DNA of 64,000 bases from Hydrogenophaga sp. (GCA_016741995.1 JACVCO010000004.1:153525-217524); one strand, 5' to 3'. Counted from the first letter of the stretch, positions 5,922-16,022 are shown. A program made the numbers and translations. Notes: generated by a model from the sequence alone, not told the origin.

Positions 5922-8183
5922 TCAGGTTTTTGGCAAGGCCTTGTAGCGCTGCGCCTTGAGCACCGAGGGGGTTCGCTTGAGGCTGCGCAGCACATCGGCG
6001 AGGTGCTGGCGGTCCCGCACCGACACCGAGAACCGGATGTCGGTCGCGGTCTGAGCGGGCTCGTCACCCATGTCAACGTGGGTGATATCGGCCTCGGCCG
6101 ATGCGATCGACGACGCCACCCGTGCCAGCACGCCTTTGCCGTTGGTTACCGTCACGAGCACCGTGGTGTCGAAGGCGCGGACCGGCTCATCCGCCCACTC
6201 GACCTCGATGAACCGCTCGGCATCACGGCCTTGCAGGCGGCGCGCGGTCGGGCAATCCTCTGCGTGCACCACCAGCGCCTCTCCGCGCCCCAGATAGCCC
6301 ACGATGCGATCCCCGGGGATGGGTTTGCAACAAGGGGCGTACTGCACCGAAAGCCCCTCGCTGCCATCGAGCGTGATCACGCCTTGCGTGGCCGATTCGT
6401 CCCGCCCGGAGCCGTAGCGTTCCTTGCTGATCAACAGGGCATCGGGCTTGAGACCGGTCTCGGCCAGCAGCACGGAGAGCTTCTTGCCAACCATGTTGGC
6501 GATGCGTTTGCCCATGCCGATATCCGACAACAACTCCGCCCGGTTCTTGTTGCCGGTGAAGCGCAACAGTTTGTCCCACACGGTGGCCAGGTCACCGTCT
6601 TCTTCCGGCAACTGCGCGATGCCTTCCGAACGCAAGGCCTGACGCAGCATGCGCTCGCCGAGCTCAAGGGACTTTTCCTGCGCCACGGCTTTGAGGTGGT
6701 GCCGGATCTTCGACCGTGCCCGCCCGGTCTTCACGAAGGACAGCCAGGCCGGATTGGGCTCGGCTTTGTCGTCGGCGATGATTTCCACCACGTCGCCGTT
6801 GGACAACTCGGAGCGCAAGGGCCGCTGTTCGCCGTTGATGCGCCCCCCCACCGCGTGGTGGCCCACGTCGCTGTGGATCGCATAGGCGAAGTCGATCACC
6901 GTGGCGCCGCGCGGCAACGCCAGAATCTTGCTTTTGGGCGTGAACACGTAGACCGCATCAGGGAACAGGTCAATCTTGATGTGGTCCCAGAACTCGCTGG
7001 CGTCGTGCGTTTCCTGCTGGATGTCGAGCAGCGATTGCAGCCACTGCGTCCCGAGGCGCTGGGAGGTGTCGCTGCCGGGCTCGTTGGCCTTGTACAGCCA
7101 GTGGGCCGCCACGCCGGACTCGGCAACGACGTCCATGCTGTGCGTACGCAACTGGAACTCGATGCTGGTGCCAACGGGGCCCACCAGTGTGGTGTGCAGC
7201 GACTGGTAGCCATTGAGTTTGGGAATGGCCACGTAGTCGCGGAACTTGCCGGGCAGTGGCTTGTAGAGTTGATGCAGCAGGCCAAGCGCGGTGTAGCAGT
7301 CGGCCAGCTCGGGCACGACGATGCGAAAGCCGTAGATGTCGGTGACCTGGGCGAAAGACAGGTGCTTGCTGTCCATCTTGCGATAGACCGAGTAGAGCGT
7401 TTTCTCCCTGCCCAGGATGCGAACGGACATCCCATGGCGCGCGAAGACATCCTCCACCTCGCGTTGCACGCGCGCAATCAGGTCTTTGCGTCGGCTGCGG
7501 GCACGCTCCAGTGCCTTGGCCAGTACCTGGTAGCGCCAGGGGTACAAGAAGCGAAACGAGAGATCCTGCAGTTCGCGGTAGGTGAAGTTCAGGCCCAGTC
7601 GATGGGCAATCGGGGCATAGATCTCCAGCGTTTCCGTGCTGATGCGTTGCCACTTGTTGCGGGGCATGTCGCCCATGGTTCGCATGTTGTGGGTGCGATC
7701 GGCCAGCTTGATCAGGATGACCCGCACATCCTTGGCCATGGCCAGCAGCATCTTGCGGAAGGACTCGGCCTGATTCTGCTCGCGCGAGGAGAATTCCAGC
7801 CGCTCCAACTTGGTGAGGCCATCGACCAGTTCGGCCACCGGGGCGCCGAAGCGCTCCACCAGCTCCTGCTTCGTGACTCCGCAATCCTCGATCGCGTCGT
7901 GCATCAGCGCTGCCATGAGCGCCTGGGCGTCCAGCTTCCATTCGGCGCATTGCGCCGCCACGGCGATGGGGTGGGTGATGTACGGGTCGCCGTTCTTGCG
8001 CAACTGGCCCAGGTGGGCCTCATCGGCAAAGCGGTAGGCCTGACGGATGCTTTCGGTGTCGCTGGCGCTCAGGTAGTCGAGCTTGCCCAGCAGCGCCGCA
8101 AAACTGGCGGCAGCCGCGCTCGCGGCCGCACTGGCCGCGCCTTGCACCGGGGTGGCCACGGAGCCTTCGGTGGTGGACATCAT
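5922..8183 (-). CDS. spoT: bifunctional (p)ppGpp synthetase/hydrolase SpoT (RSH)
   Basis: About 753 residues from the first ATG; an upstream TTG at 8225 would add 14. The order is an HD hydrolase domain with intact metal motif 'MHDAIEDC', a synthetase domain with 'DIYGFRIVV' and 'GYQSLHTT', a TGS domain ('VFTPKSKILALPRGATVIDFAYAIHSD' in part), a helical/zinc-finger region with 'CCKPIPGD', and a C-terminal ACT domain. The intact HD motif indicates (p)ppGpp hydrolysis as well as synthesis, unlike RelA. It is downstream of rpoZ, separated by a palindromic terminator, so it likely also has its own promoter. Confidence 0.95.
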   Translation of the reverse strand: MMSTTEGSVATPVQGAASAAASAAAASFAALLGKLDYLSASDTESIRQAYRFADEAHLGQLRKNGDPYITHPIAVAAQCAEWKLDAQALMAALMHDAIEDCGVTKQELVERFGAPVAELVDGLTKLERLEFSSREQNQAESFRKMLLAMAKDVRVILIKLADRTHNMRTMGDMPRNKWQRISTETLEIYAPIAHRLGLNFTYRELQDLSFRFLYPWRYQVLAKALERARSRRKDLIARVQREVEDVFARHGMSVRILGREKTLYSVYRKMDSKHLSFAQVTDIYGFRIVVPELADCYTALGLLHQLYKPLPGKFRDYVAIPKLNGYQSLHTTLVGPVGTSIEFQLRTHSMDVVAESGVAAHWLYKANEPGSDTSQRLGTQWLQSLLDIQQETHDASEFWDHIKIDLFPDAVYVFTPKSKILALPRGATVIDFAYAIHSDVGHHAVGGRINGEQRPLRSELSNGDVVEIIADDKAEPNPAWLSFVKTGRARSKIRHHLKAVAQEKSLELGERMLRQALRSEGIAQLPEEDGDLATVWDKLLRFTGNKNRAELLSDIGMGKRIANMVGKKLSVLLAETGLKPDALLISKERYGSGRDESATQGVITLDGSEGLSVQYAPCCKPIPGDRIVGYLGRGEALVVHAEDCPTARRLQGRDAERFIEVEWADEPVRAFDTTVLVTVTNGKGVLARVASSIASAEADITHVDMGDEPAQTATDIRFSVSVRDRQHLADVLRSLKRTPSVLKAQRYKALPKT

Positions 8184-8274
8184 CGCGTAACTGTAGCGCG
8201 ATGGGGTCGAGCCCGCCTCGGGCAATGTATACAGGCCTTGAGGCGGTCACAGGAATGTGGGCAGCAGAAAACAG

Positions 8275-8298
8275 AAAAGGCACCGTACGGTGCCTTTT
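8275..8298 (-). terminator. palindromic terminator between rpoZ and spoT
   Basis: AAAAGGCACCG, TA, CGGTGCCTTTT forms an 11-bp perfect stem with a 2-base centre and T-runs on both strands. It lies 20 bases after the rpoZ stop, so it likely attenuates or ends the yicC-gmk-rpoZ transcript before spoT. Confidence 0.75.
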
Positions 8299-8317
8299 CT
8301 AGGGGGGGGAGGCCGGG

Positions 8318-8521
8318 TCAGACCGGAACCTTCTTGAGCATTTCCAGGCCAACCTTGCCTTCGGCAATTTCGCGCAAGGCGGTCACACCAGGCTTGTTCT
8401 TGCTTTCGATCTTGGGCGCGTGGCCCTGGCTGAGCATGCGCGCGCGGTACGTGGCGGCCAACACGAGCTGAAAGCGGTTGGGGATCTTTTCCAGGCAGTC
8501 TTCGACGGTGATGCGTGCCAT
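8318..8521 (-). CDS. rpoZ: RNA polymerase omega subunit
   Basis: This 67-residue protein begins [20 protein letters not shown], the omega signature. Residues 7-30 contain '[16 protein letters not shown]' and '[10 protein letters not shown]' follows at 48-57. Omega binds the beta' C-terminus and helps assemble RNA polymerase; it also forms one ppGpp site, which fits its place next to spoT. gmk lies 17 bases upstream on the same strand. Confidence 0.96.
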   Translation of the reverse strand: MARITVEDCLEKIPNRFQLVLAATYRARMLSQGHAPKIESKNKPGVTALREIAEGKVGLEMLKKVPV

Positions 8522-8538
8522 GCGGGGCTCCGGAGAAA

Positions 8539-9159
8539 TCAGGTGATGTTGAGCGCCCGGAAGGTGTCGCTGCGGGCGTTGCGTTGGGCCGCGTACTTGA
8601 GGCGCTGCGCGTGAACGATGGCCTTGAGGTCGAACAGGGCCCGTTCAAAAAGCTCGTTGATTATAACGAAGTCGAAGTCGCGGGCATGGACCATCTCGGT
8701 GGCGGCGTTCTTGAGTCGGACTTCGATCACATCGGCGCTGTCCTCTGCCCGACGTTCCAGGCGAGAGCGCAGCTCTTCCCAGCTGGGCGGCAGGATGAAT
8801 ATCAGCACAGCGTTGGGAAAGATGCGCTTGACCTGGATCGCCCCCTGGTAGTCGATTTCCAGCACCACATCGGCGCCCTGCTTGATGCGCTGTTCCAGCG
8901 CCTGCTTCGAAGTGCCGTAGCGGTTGCCGTGTACCTGCGCCCACTCCACAAAGGCGCCTTGCAGGACCATCTGGTCGAAGGTGTCCTGGCTCACGAAGTA
9001 GTACTCGCGGCCATGCACTTCCTGTCCACGTGGCGCGCGCGTGGTATGTGAAATGGAGGGCTGCACGCGGGCGTCGAGTTCCATGAGTGCCTTCACGAGG
9101 CTGGATTTGCCCGCCCCACTGGGGGCGGCGACGACGAACAGGTTGCCGGGGTAGTCCAT
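8539..9159 (-). CDS. gmk: guanylate kinase
   Basis: Converts GMP and ATP to GDP and ADP. I start at the ATG giving MDYPGNLF, which places the P-loop 'APSGAGKSS' at residues 9-17. In-frame GTG (9192) and TTG codons upstream are alternatives. Other family blocks are '[19 protein letters not shown]', 'GNRYGTSK' and 'DIDYQG'-like '[11 protein letters not shown]'. The C-terminus follows usual Gmk length (~206 residues). It overlaps or abuts the yicC stop at 9167, giving a yicC-gmk-rpoZ operon. Confidence 0.95.
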   Translation of the reverse strand: MDYPGNLFVVAAPSGAGKSSLVKALMELDARVQPSISHTTRAPRGQEVHGREYYFVSQDTFDQMVLQGAFVEWAQVHGNRYGTSKQALEQRIKQGADVVLEIDYQGAIQVKRIFPNAVLIFILPPSWEELRSRLERRAEDSADVIEVRLKNAATEMVHARDFDFVIINELFERALFDLKAIVHAQRLKYAAQRNARSDTFRALNIT

Positions 9160-9166
9160 CAGCGGT

Positions 9167-10078
9167 TCATTCAAGGTTCTGCACTTGCTCACGCATCTGC
9201 TCGATCAGCACCTTCATGTCGACCGAGATGCGCGTGAGTTCCAGGCTGGACGATTTGGAGCCCAGTGTGTTGGCTTCGCGGTGCAGCTCCTGGATCAGGA
9301 AGTCCAGCCGTTTGCCGACCTCGCCGCCGCGGGAGAGCAGGCGGTCGATTTCGTCGAGGTGTGAGGACAACCGGGTCAGCTCTTCGGCCACGTCGATGCG
9401 GATCGCGAACGCGGTGGCCTCGGCCAGTGCGCGATCGCGTGCCGCATCGCTGGAGGCGATGGCGCCATTGCCGTCGGCACCGAGCGCCTCGTTCCAGCGA
9501 TCAAGGAAACGCTGCCGTTGCTGGTTGACGAGTTGCGGGATCAGCGGCCCCGCCGCGGCGGCCAAGGTGCGCAACTGGGCGACCCGATCGCTCAACATGG
9601 CGGACAAGCGAGTGCCTTCGCGTCCCCTGGCCTCGATCAACTGGGTGATCACGTGGCGGGTCAACTCGGTCACGCGATCGTGCATGTCGTCGGGCAGACG
9701 GGCCTGGCGTGCCGTGAGCTCCATTACGTCCGCCACCGTCAGGGCCGGCGCCTGGGGCAACCAGGCGCGGATCGCATCCTGGGTCGCGAGCAGGCGCTGC
9801 AGCTCGGCACTCGAGGGGGCCCGTGATGTTGCATCCTGCCGATTCTCGAACCAGGCCCGCACCTCGACCTTGCCGCGTTTGAGCGTTTGGGTGAGCAGCT
9901 CGCGCAAGGCCGGCTCTGTGGCACGCAATTCCTCGGGGAGCTTGAAGGCAAGGTCGAGAAAGCGGCTGTTGACCGAGCGGATTTCAACCCCGACGGACGG
10001 CCCTGAATCGCTGGCGGCCGGCGTTGCGGCACCGCTTTGCTGGGCGGTGGCGTATCCGGTCATGCTGTAAACTGCCAT
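9167..10078 (-). CDS. yicC: YicC/YloC-family endoribonuclease
   Basis: A 303-residue protein starting [14 protein letters not shown], the family's N-terminal signature (MTGFA/Y). The conserved '[12 protein letters not shown]' lies at ~32-43, 'LKRGKVEVR' at ~67-75, and the C-terminal block '[20 protein letters not shown]' at ~262-281 precedes '[15 protein letters not shown]'. E. coli YicC is a metal-dependent endoribonuclease implicated in sRNA (RyhB) turnover; function here is transferred by family. It is the first gene of the minus-strand operon and divergent from the kinase gene. Confidence 0.93.
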   Translation of the reverse strand: MAVYSMTGYATAQQSGAATPAASDSGPSVGVEIRSVNSRFLDLAFKLPEELRATEPALRELLTQTLKRGKVEVRAWFENRQDATSRAPSSAELQRLLATQDAIRAWLPQAPALTVADVMELTARQARLPDDMHDRVTELTRHVITQLIEARGREGTRLSAMLSDRVAQLRTLAAAAGPLIPQLVNQQRQRFLDRWNEALGADGNGAIASSDAARDRALAEATAFAIRIDVAEELTRLSSHLDEIDRLLSRGGEVGKRLDFLIQELHREANTLGSKSSSLELTRISVDMKVLIEQMREQVQNLE

Positions 10079-10138
10079 CGCTCTGGGCCGGTCGGTGGTG
10101 GTGGTCCAAAACGGGGCGTTTCGGAAGCCGATCGAATT

Positions 10139-11149
10139 ATGTCAAAGGTCAAACCCGCACCCTTGCCGCCCGACACCGTGATCGGTGGCTATCGCATCGT
10201 TCGCAAGCTCGCCGCGGGTGGTTTCGGCGTGGTCTATCTGGCCGTCGACACCGAAGGGCAGCAGGTGGCCGTCAAGGAATATCTGCCTTCCTCGCTGGCC
10301 TCGCGCGCACCGGGCGAGTTGTTGCCCCAGGTGCAGCCCGAAAAACTCTCGCTTTACCGCCTCGGCCTCAAGAGCTTCTTCGAGGAAGGTCGCGCGCTCG
10401 CACAAATCTCGCATCAATCCGTGGTGAGCGTGCTCAACTTCTTCCGCGAGAACGAGACGGTCTACATGGTCATGAACTACCTGGAGGGTTCGTCCCTGCA
10501 GGAATTCATCATCACCGCCCGCGAACTCAAGAAGCAGAAGGTGTTCCGCGAGTCGACCATCCGTTCGCTTTACGACGAGGTGTTGCGCGGCCTGCGCATC
10601 GTGCACCAGCACAAGATGCTGCACCTCGACATCAAGCCGGCCAACATCTTCATCACCGACGACAACCGCGCCGTGCTGATCGACTTCGGCGCTGCGCGCG
10701 AGGTGCTGAGCAAGGAAGGCAATTTCATCCGCCCGATGTACACGCCCGGCTTCGCCGCGCCCGAGATGTACCGCCGGGATTCGTCGATGGGCCCGTGGAC
10801 CGACATCTACGCCATAGGCGCCTGCATCTACGCCAGCATGCAGGGTTATCCACCCAACGACGCGCCGCAGCGCCTCGAAAAAGACCGCCTGTCGCTGGCG
10901 CTGTCGCGCCTGCGCGGCGTGTACTCCGACAACCTCATCGAGGTGGTCGAATGGTGCATGTCGCTTGACCCGCTCTCGCGCCCGCAGTCGGTCTTCGCGC
11001 TGCAGAAGGAACTCAGCCGCGAAACCGAACGCAGCTACACCAAGCTCACGGTGGCCGAGAAGATGCGCCTGCAGTTCGACAACATCGTGTCCGACAAACA
11101 GAAGTCGCTGCTGCGCAAGTCCACCGACGTCGGTACCAAGTTCCGATGA
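10139..11149 (+). CDS. Hanks-type serine/threonine protein kinase
   Basis: 336 residues from the ATG giving MSKVKPAPLPPD; no membrane segment is seen, so it is probably cytoplasmic. Kinase motifs are complete: glycine loop 'AAGGFGVVYLA' (~25-35), ATP-anchoring Lys46 in 'VAVKEY', catalytic 'HLDIKPAN' with Asp164 (HLD rather than HRD), and 'DFG' with Asp182. An activation loop (LSKEGNFIRPMYTPGFAAPEMY) follows. The C-terminal 60 residues are a basic helical tail of unknown role. The stop overlaps the phosphatase start as ATGA, so kinase and phosphatase are made together and likely act on shared substrates. Confidence 0.93.
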   Translation: MSKVKPAPLPPDTVIGGYRIVRKLAAGGFGVVYLAVDTEGQQVAVKEYLPSSLASRAPGELLPQVQPEKLSLYRLGLKSFFEEGRALAQISHQSVVSVLNFFRENETVYMVMNYLEGSSLQEFIITARELKKQKVFRESTIRSLYDEVLRGLRIVHQHKMLHLDIKPANIFITDDNRAVLIDFGAAREVLSKEGNFIRPMYTPGFAAPEMYRRDSSMGPWTDIYAIGACIYASMQGYPPNDAPQRLEKDRLSLALSRLRGVYSDNLIEVVEWCMSLDPLSRPQSVFALQKELSRETERSYTKLTVAEKMRLQFDNIVSDKQKSLLRKSTDVGTKFR

Positions 11150-12048
11150 AGTTTTCGGTCTATCAGATCAGCCGCCAGGGAGGCCGTGAGCGGAACGAGG
11201 ACCGCATGGGCTATGCCTACACGCGCGAGTCCGGTCTGTTCGTTCTGGCCGATGGCATGGGCGGCCACCCCGAAGGCGCCATGGCGGCGCAACTGGCATT
11301 GCAGACGCTGTCGGCCTATTTCCAGAAGGCAGCCAACCCCACGGTGCGCGAGGTGCCCGAGTTCCTCTCGAGCGCGCTGATGGCGGCCCACCACCAGATC
11401 ATTCGCTACGCCGCCGAGAAGGGCATGCTCGACACGCCGCGCACCACGCTGGTGGCGGGGATCATGGAGCGCGGGCACATCCATTGGGTGCACTGTGGTG
11501 ATTCGCGCCTGTACATCGTGCGCGATGGCCAGCTCCTGACGCGCACGCGCGACCACTCCTACATGGAGCAGCAGGCCCACCTGGGGCGTGCCACCGAGCA
11601 CATCAACCGCAACATCCTGTTCACCTGCCTGGGCTCACCCGCCAAGCCGGTGTACGACCTCTCCGGCCCCGTGCAACTCGTTCAAGGCGATCGCGTGCTG
11701 CTGTGCTCCGACGGTTTGTGGGGCACGGTCGAGGACGACGAGATCGTTCACGAGCTCTCCACGCGCCCGCTAGAGCAAGCGATTCCGGAGTTGGTGGAAA
11801 CGGCGCTGCGCCGCGGCGGTGCGCGCTGCGACAACGTGACCGTGCTCGCCATGGAGTGGGAAACCGCCGACGAGTACCAGACCACGCGCGTGTCCACCGA
11901 CGACATCGAAGAAGGCGTGTTCGCCTCCACCATCCAGTCGGGCGTGCCCGATCCCACCATCGAAGACCTGGACGACGCCGCCATCGAGCGCTCGATCGCC
12001 GAGATCAACGCCGCGATCCAGCGCACCGCTGCGGCGCGCAACTCCTGA
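11146..12048 (+). CDS. PP2C-family serine/threonine phosphatase
   Basis: 300 residues, translationally coupled to the kinase. PP2C metal-binding motifs are present: '[10 protein letters not shown]' (~13-22), '[16 protein letters not shown]' (~34-49), '[13 protein letters not shown]' (~118-130), '[15 protein letters not shown]' (~186-200) and '[11 protein letters not shown]' (~228-238). A ~60-residue acidic C-terminal tail, ending '[18 protein letters not shown]', lies outside the catalytic domain. It probably reverses the neighbouring kinase's phosphorylation. rph follows after 28 bases. Confidence 0.93.
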   Translation: MKFSVYQISRQGGRERNEDRMGYAYTRESGLFVLADGMGGHPEGAMAAQLALQTLSAYFQKAANPTVREVPEFLSSALMAAHHQIIRYAAEKGMLDTPRTTLVAGIMERGHIHWVHCGDSRLYIVRDGQLLTRTRDHSYMEQQAHLGRATEHINRNILFTCLGSPAKPVYDLSGPVQLVQGDRVLLCSDGLWGTVEDDEIVHELSTRPLEQAIPELVETALRRGGARCDNVTVLAMEWETADEYQTTRVSTDDIEEGVFASTIQSGVPDPTIEDLDDAAIERSIAEINAAIQRTAAARNS

Positions 12049-12076
12049 GTCTTCGGCTTCCCCCGAGGTTTCCTCC

Positions 12077-12805
12077 ATGACGGTTGTTTCCCGACCCGGC
12101 CAACGGGCCGCCGATTCCTTGCGCCCGGTGCGTATCACGCGTGGCTACACCATGCACGCCGAGGGCTCGGTGCTCATCGAGTTCGGCAACACCAAGGTGC
12201 TGTGCACCGCGTCGGTGGAGGAGAAGGTTCCGCCGCACAAGCGTGGCAGCGGCGAAGGCTGGGTGACAGCCGAATACGGCATGCTGCCGCGCGCCACCCA
12301 CACGCGCAGCGACCGGGAGGCCGCCAAAGGCAAGCAGAGCGGGCGCACGCAGGAAATCCAGCGCCTCATCGGTCGCTCGCTGCGTGCGGTGTTCGATCTG
12401 AAGGCGCTGGGCGAGCGCACCATCTCGCTCGATTGCGACGTGATTCAGGCCGATGGCGGCACGCGCACCGCCAGCATCACCGGCGCGTTCGTGGCGGCGC
12501 AGGACGCGGTGAATCGCCTGATCGCCGACGGCAAGCTCGCCGCCTCGCCGATCCGCGACCACGTGGCCGCCATCTCCGTCGGCATCCTCGGTGGCGCGCC
12601 ACTGCTCGATCTGGAGTACGTGGAAGACTCGGCCTGCGACACCGACATGAACGTGGTGATGACCGGCGCGGGCCACTACGTCGAGGTGCAGGGCACGGCC
12701 GAAGGCGTGGCCTTCACGCGGCGCGAGATGGATGCACTGCTCGCGCTCGCCGAGAAGGGCATTGGCGAGCTCGTGGCGCTGCAAAAGGCGGCGATGGCCA
12801 CATGA
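12077..12805 (+). CDS. rph: ribonuclease PH
   Basis: A 242-residue phosphorolytic 3'-5' exoribonuclease that trims tRNA 3' ends. Family blocks are '[20 protein letters not shown]' near the start, '[18 protein letters not shown]' (~57-74), '[17 protein letters not shown]' (~86-102), '[26 protein letters not shown]' in part (~115-140) and '[17 protein letters not shown]' (~179-195). Length is normal. It forms a coupled set with rdgB (4-base overlap) and hemW. Confidence 0.96.
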   Translation: MTVVSRPGQRAADSLRPVRITRGYTMHAEGSVLIEFGNTKVLCTASVEEKVPPHKRGSGEGWVTAEYGMLPRATHTRSDREAAKGKQSGRTQEIQRLIGRSLRAVFDLKALGERTISLDCDVIQADGGTRTASITGAFVAAQDAVNRLIADGKLAASPIRDHVAAISVGILGGAPLLDLEYVEDSACDTDMNVVMTGAGHYVEVQGTAEGVAFTRREMDALLALAEKGIGELVALQKAAMAT

Positions 12806-13413
12806 AGCTGGTTCTTGCGTCGAACAACGCGGGCAAGCTCGCGGAGCTTCAGGTGTTGTTCGCGCCGCTGGGGGTGCAGCTCGTGCGCCAGGCCGATCTG
12901 GGCATCCCCGAAGCGCCCGAACCGCACCGCACCTTCGTCGAGAACGCGCTGGCCAAGGCGCGCCATGCCGCGCGCGAGAGCGGCCTGCCTGCGCTGGCCG
13001 ACGACGCCGGCCTGTGCGTGGAGGCCTTCGGTGGTTTGCCGGGCGTGGACACCGCCTACTACGCCACGCAGCACGGCCTGCCCAAGGGCGACGACCACAA
13101 CGTGACCGCATTGCTCGACCAGATGCGCGACGTGAGCGACCGCCGCGCGGCGCTGGTGAGCACCCTGGTTGCGCTGCGCCACGCCGACGACCCCGAGCCG
13201 CTCGTGGCCACCGGGCGCGCGCCCGGTTTGATCACGCGCGAGCGCGTCGGCGAGCACGGCTTCGGTTTCGACCCGGTGATGTTCATTCCCGCGCTGGGCC
13301 AGACTTTCGCGCAGCTCGACCCGGTGGTGAAAAACCACCACAGCCACCGTGGCCAGGCCGCGCGCGCCATGCTCGCGCTCATGCGCGAGCGTTGGTTCAC
13401 CCCCACCCCATGA
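12802..13413 (+). CDS. rdgB: XTP/dITP diphosphatase (RdgB/HAM1)
   Basis: 203 residues from the ATG overlapping the rph stop. It hydrolyses non-canonical purine triphosphates (dITP, XTP) and so prevents their incorporation into DNA. Motifs are '[10 protein letters not shown]' (7-16), '[21 protein letters not shown]' in part (~69-89), 'GHGFGFDP'-type '[13 protein letters not shown]' (~152-164) and '[10 protein letters not shown]' (~181-190). It overlaps the hemW start by four bases. Confidence 0.95.
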   Translation: MKLVLASNNAGKLAELQVLFAPLGVQLVRQADLGIPEAPEPHRTFVENALAKARHAARESGLPALADDAGLCVEAFGGLPGVDTAYYATQHGLPKGDDHNVTALLDQMRDVSDRRAALVSTLVALRHADDPEPLVATGRAPGLITRERVGEHGFGFDPVMFIPALGQTFAQLDPVVKNHHSHRGQAARAMLALMRERWFTPTP

Positions 13414-14630
13414 GCGAGACAGCCGCCTCGCGCGACCCGCGCCACTGGATGCGCCCGGGCACGCTGCAGCTCACGGCCTTGCCGCCGCTGTCGCTGTACA
13501 TCCACTTGCCCTGGTGCCTGAAGAAGTGCCCCTATTGCGATTTCAACTCGCACGAGTGGAGCGCCACCGCCGCGCCCGGTGACCCCATGCCCGAGGCGCG
13601 TTACCTCGATGCGCTGCGTGCCGACCTGGAGGCCTCGCTGCCCCTGGTGTGGGGCCGGCCCGTGGTCAGCGTGTTCGTCGGTGGCGGCACACCCAGCCTG
13701 TTCTCGCCCGAGGCGATCGACCGTTTGCTGGGCGACGTGCGCGCGCGCCTGCCGCTGGAGCCCGACGCCGAGATCACCCTGGAGGCCAACCCCGGCACCT
13801 TCGAGAAAGACCGCTTCCGCGCCTTTCGTGATGCCGGCGTCACGCGCCTGTCGGTCGGTGTGCAGAGCTTCGACGACGCAGCACTCAAAGCCGTGGGCCG
13901 CGTGCACGATGGCCGCCAGGCCCGTGCCGCACTCGACGAAGCCGCGCAGGTGTTCAACACCTTCAACCTCGACCTGATGTACGCCCTGCCAGGCCAGACG
14001 CTCGCGATGCTGGAGAGCGACTTGCGCACCGCGCTGTCCTACGCGCCACCGCACCTGTCGGTCTACCACCTCACGCTCGAGCCCAACACCCTGTTCGCCA
14101 AGTACCCGCCCGTGCTACCGGGCGACGACGAGGCCTACGAGATGCTCGATCGCATCACCGCGCTCACCGGTGAAGCGGGCCTGCAGCGCTACGAGGTCTC
14201 GGCCTACGCGCGGCCCGGACACGCCTGCCGCCACAACCTGAACTACTGGCGTTTTGGGGATTACCTCGGCATCGGTGCCGGTGCGCACGGCAAGCTCAGC
14301 TTTGCGCACCGCGTGGCGCGCACGGTGCGCATCCGCGAGCCGCGGCTGTACATGGAGCGCGCGCTGGCGGGCGACGCGGTGGCCAGCATGGACGAGGTGC
14401 CGCGCGCGCAACTGCCGTTCGAGTACATGCTCAACGCGCTGCGCCTGCGCGAAGGTTTCGCCCTGGCCGATTTCATGGCCTGCACCGGGCTGCCGCTGTC
14501 CAGCATCGACGCACCGCTGCGCGAGGCCGAAGCCAAAGGCCTGATGGTGCGCGACGGCGGCTGGGTGCGCCCCAGCGAGCGCGGCTTCGATTTCCTCAGC
14601 GACCTGCAGGAACTGTTCCTGCCGGCGTGA
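13410..14630 (+). CDS. hemW: radical SAM heme chaperone HemW
   Basis: 406 residues from the ATG that overlaps the rdgB stop. The radical-SAM motif is Cys36-x3-Cys40-x2-Cys43 (CLKKCPYC), without the extra Cys that marks coproporphyrinogen dehydrogenase HemN. Further blocks are 'VFVGGGTPSLFSPEAIDRLL', 'TLEANPGT', 'LSVGVQSFDD' and 'FNLDLMYALPGQT'. The C-terminal HemN_C domain ends at 'SDLQELFLPA'. HemW inserts heme into respiratory proteins; the older name, oxygen-independent coproporphyrinogen oxidase, is probably wrong here. The rph-rdgB-hemW order is common in Burkholderiales. Confidence 0.94.
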   Translation: MSETAASRDPRHWMRPGTLQLTALPPLSLYIHLPWCLKKCPYCDFNSHEWSATAAPGDPMPEARYLDALRADLEASLPLVWGRPVVSVFVGGGTPSLFSPEAIDRLLGDVRARLPLEPDAEITLEANPGTFEKDRFRAFRDAGVTRLSVGVQSFDDAALKAVGRVHDGRQARAALDEAAQVFNTFNLDLMYALPGQTLAMLESDLRTALSYAPPHLSVYHLTLEPNTLFAKYPPVLPGDDEAYEMLDRITALTGEAGLQRYEVSAYARPGHACRHNLNYWRFGDYLGIGAGAHGKLSFAHRVARTVRIREPRLYMERALAGDAVASMDEVPRAQLPFEYMLNALRLREGFALADFMACTGLPLSSIDAPLREAEAKGLMVRDGGWVRPSERGFDFLSDLQELFLPA

Positions 14631-14645
14631 CGAACGCAGCGCGGC

Positions 14646-16022
14646 TCAAGTCAGACTAAAGCCCACGCGGGTGCGCCCCGCGCCCGATTCGGCCACCGCA
14701 AAGCCATCGTGCATGCGCGCGATGGCCGCCACGATCGACAGGCCAAGGCCGTGGTGCGGTTTCTCGATCTCGCAGCGCGACGCGTCGGCACGGAAGAAGC
14801 GGTCGAACATGCGCGGCAGGTGCTCGGGCGCGATCGCCGGGCCCACGTTTTCCACCCACAGGCGCACGCCGTGTTCACCCTCGGGCAGGATGCGCACGCA
14901 CAGGCGCGAACCCTTCTCGGCGTAACGGATGGCGTTGCCCAGCAGGTTGGAGATCGCGCGCTTGCACAGTGGCTCGTCGATGGCCAGAAGCGCATCGCCT
15001 TCGATGTCGATGCCCAGACTGGCTTCCTCCATCGGCGCTTCGTGGAATTCCACCACCTGGCGCACCAGCTCGGCCAGGCTCACGGGCGCGCCGCGGCGCG
15101 CCTTCACGCCACGGTCGGCCTGCGCCAGGAACAGCATGTCGTTGACGATGCCGGCCATGCGCTGCAGCTCTTCCAGGTTGGAGACCAGCACGTCCTCCAG
15201 CTCGGCGGTGCTGCGCTCGCGGCTCAGCGCCACCTCGGTCTGGCCGATCAGGTTGGCCAGGGGCGTGCGCAGTTCGTGCGCCACGTCGGCGTTGAAGCCT
15301 TCGAGTTGCACGTAGGTGCGTTCCACGCGCTGCATCAGGCCGTTGAACTGCTCCACCAGCGGCTGCAGTTCCTCGATCGGTTCCGGCAGCGCAAGGCGTT
15401 GGTCGAGCCGGCGCACGTCGACGGCGCGCGTCTGCGCGGCCAGGTCCAGCAGAGGCCGCAGGCTGCAGCGCACGCGCCAGTAAGTGGCCCAGGCAACGAA
15501 GGCGCCGCCCGCCAGCGTGGCAAACACCAGCAGCAGCGCCATGCGCTTGCCGTACTGGGCGTCGCTGGTGCAATCGAGGACCACCCGCCCTTGCAGGGGC
15601 GCGCCGCCATTGGCCCTGGGCACCTCGAAACGCCGCTCGCGCGACGGTGCTTTCAGCGGATCGAAGGTGGGCGAGGCATCGCGGTAGAGCTCGCTGCCGT
15701 CGCCACGCAGCACCTGCACGAAGGTGCCTGGCTGGCGTTCCCCCAGCCAGGCCAGCTTGTTCACCATCTCCGCTTCGCCACCTTTGGTATCGGCCTCGCG
15801 CAGCACCTCGACCAGCACCGCCGAATAGTCGCGCAGGTGCTCGTCCTGCTTGGCCGTGAACAGCATGTGCGTGAAGCCGTAGATGCTGGCCAGCAGAACA
15901 CCCAGGCCGATGATGGTCTGCAGCGCGAGCAGCAGCGACAGGCGCTTGCCGATCGAGTAGGTGCAGGGGGTCGGGTCGACCTTGAGGTCGGTGGTGGCCG
16001 CGGCCACCGCTTGGGTGTTCAA
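14646..16022 (-). CDS. sensor histidine kinase (heavy-metal-sensor / CusS type)
   Basis: 458 residues from a TTG start that overlaps the regulator stop as TTGA and has GGAGGA eight bases upstream; no ATG fits. Two membrane helices (~28-50 and ~165-185) enclose a ~115-residue periplasmic sensor part. HAMP, HisKA and HATPase domains follow. The phospho-acceptor is His249 in 'DVAHELRTPLANLIGQTEVAL', a phrase typical of the CusS/CopS/IrlS family. The N box 'NLLGNAIRYA' and G2 box 'GLGLSIVAAI' are present. No metal-efflux genes are near, so the signal is unknown; periplasmic stress is another possibility. Confidence 0.92.
   Translation of the reverse strand: MNTQAVAAATTDLKVDPTPCTYSIGKRLSLLLALQTIIGLGVLLASIYGFTHMLFTAKQDEHLRDYSAVLVEVLREADTKGGEAEMVNKLAWLGERQPGTFVQVLRGDGSELYRDASPTFDPLKAPSRERRFEVPRANGGAPLQGRVVLDCTSDAQYGKRMALLLVFATLAGGAFVAWATYWRVRCSLRPLLDLAAQTRAVDVRRLDQRLALPEPIEELQPLVEQFNGLMQRVERTYVQLEGFNADVAHELRTPLANLIGQTEVALSRERSTAELEDVLVSNLEELQRMAGIVNDMLFLAQADRGVKARRGAPVSLAELVRQVVEFHEAPMEEASLGIDIEGDALLAIDEPLCKRAISNLLGNAIRYAEKGSRLCVRILPEGEHGVRLWVENVGPAIAPEHLPRMFDRFFRADASRCEIEKPHHGLGLSIVAAIARMHDGFAVAESGAGRTRVGFSLT

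Noticed and set aside
8226..8233. A third TGTATACA copy just upstream of spoT
   Set aside because: It sits where a -10 element for spoT would be, away from the purine genes, and lacks the shared flank. I treat it as a probable promoter element, not a GntR operator; it also warns that the octamer alone is weak evidence.
6003..8471. 822-codon plus-strand frame opposite spoT
   Set aside because: Low-complexity shadow translation; SpoT domains on the minus strand are complete.
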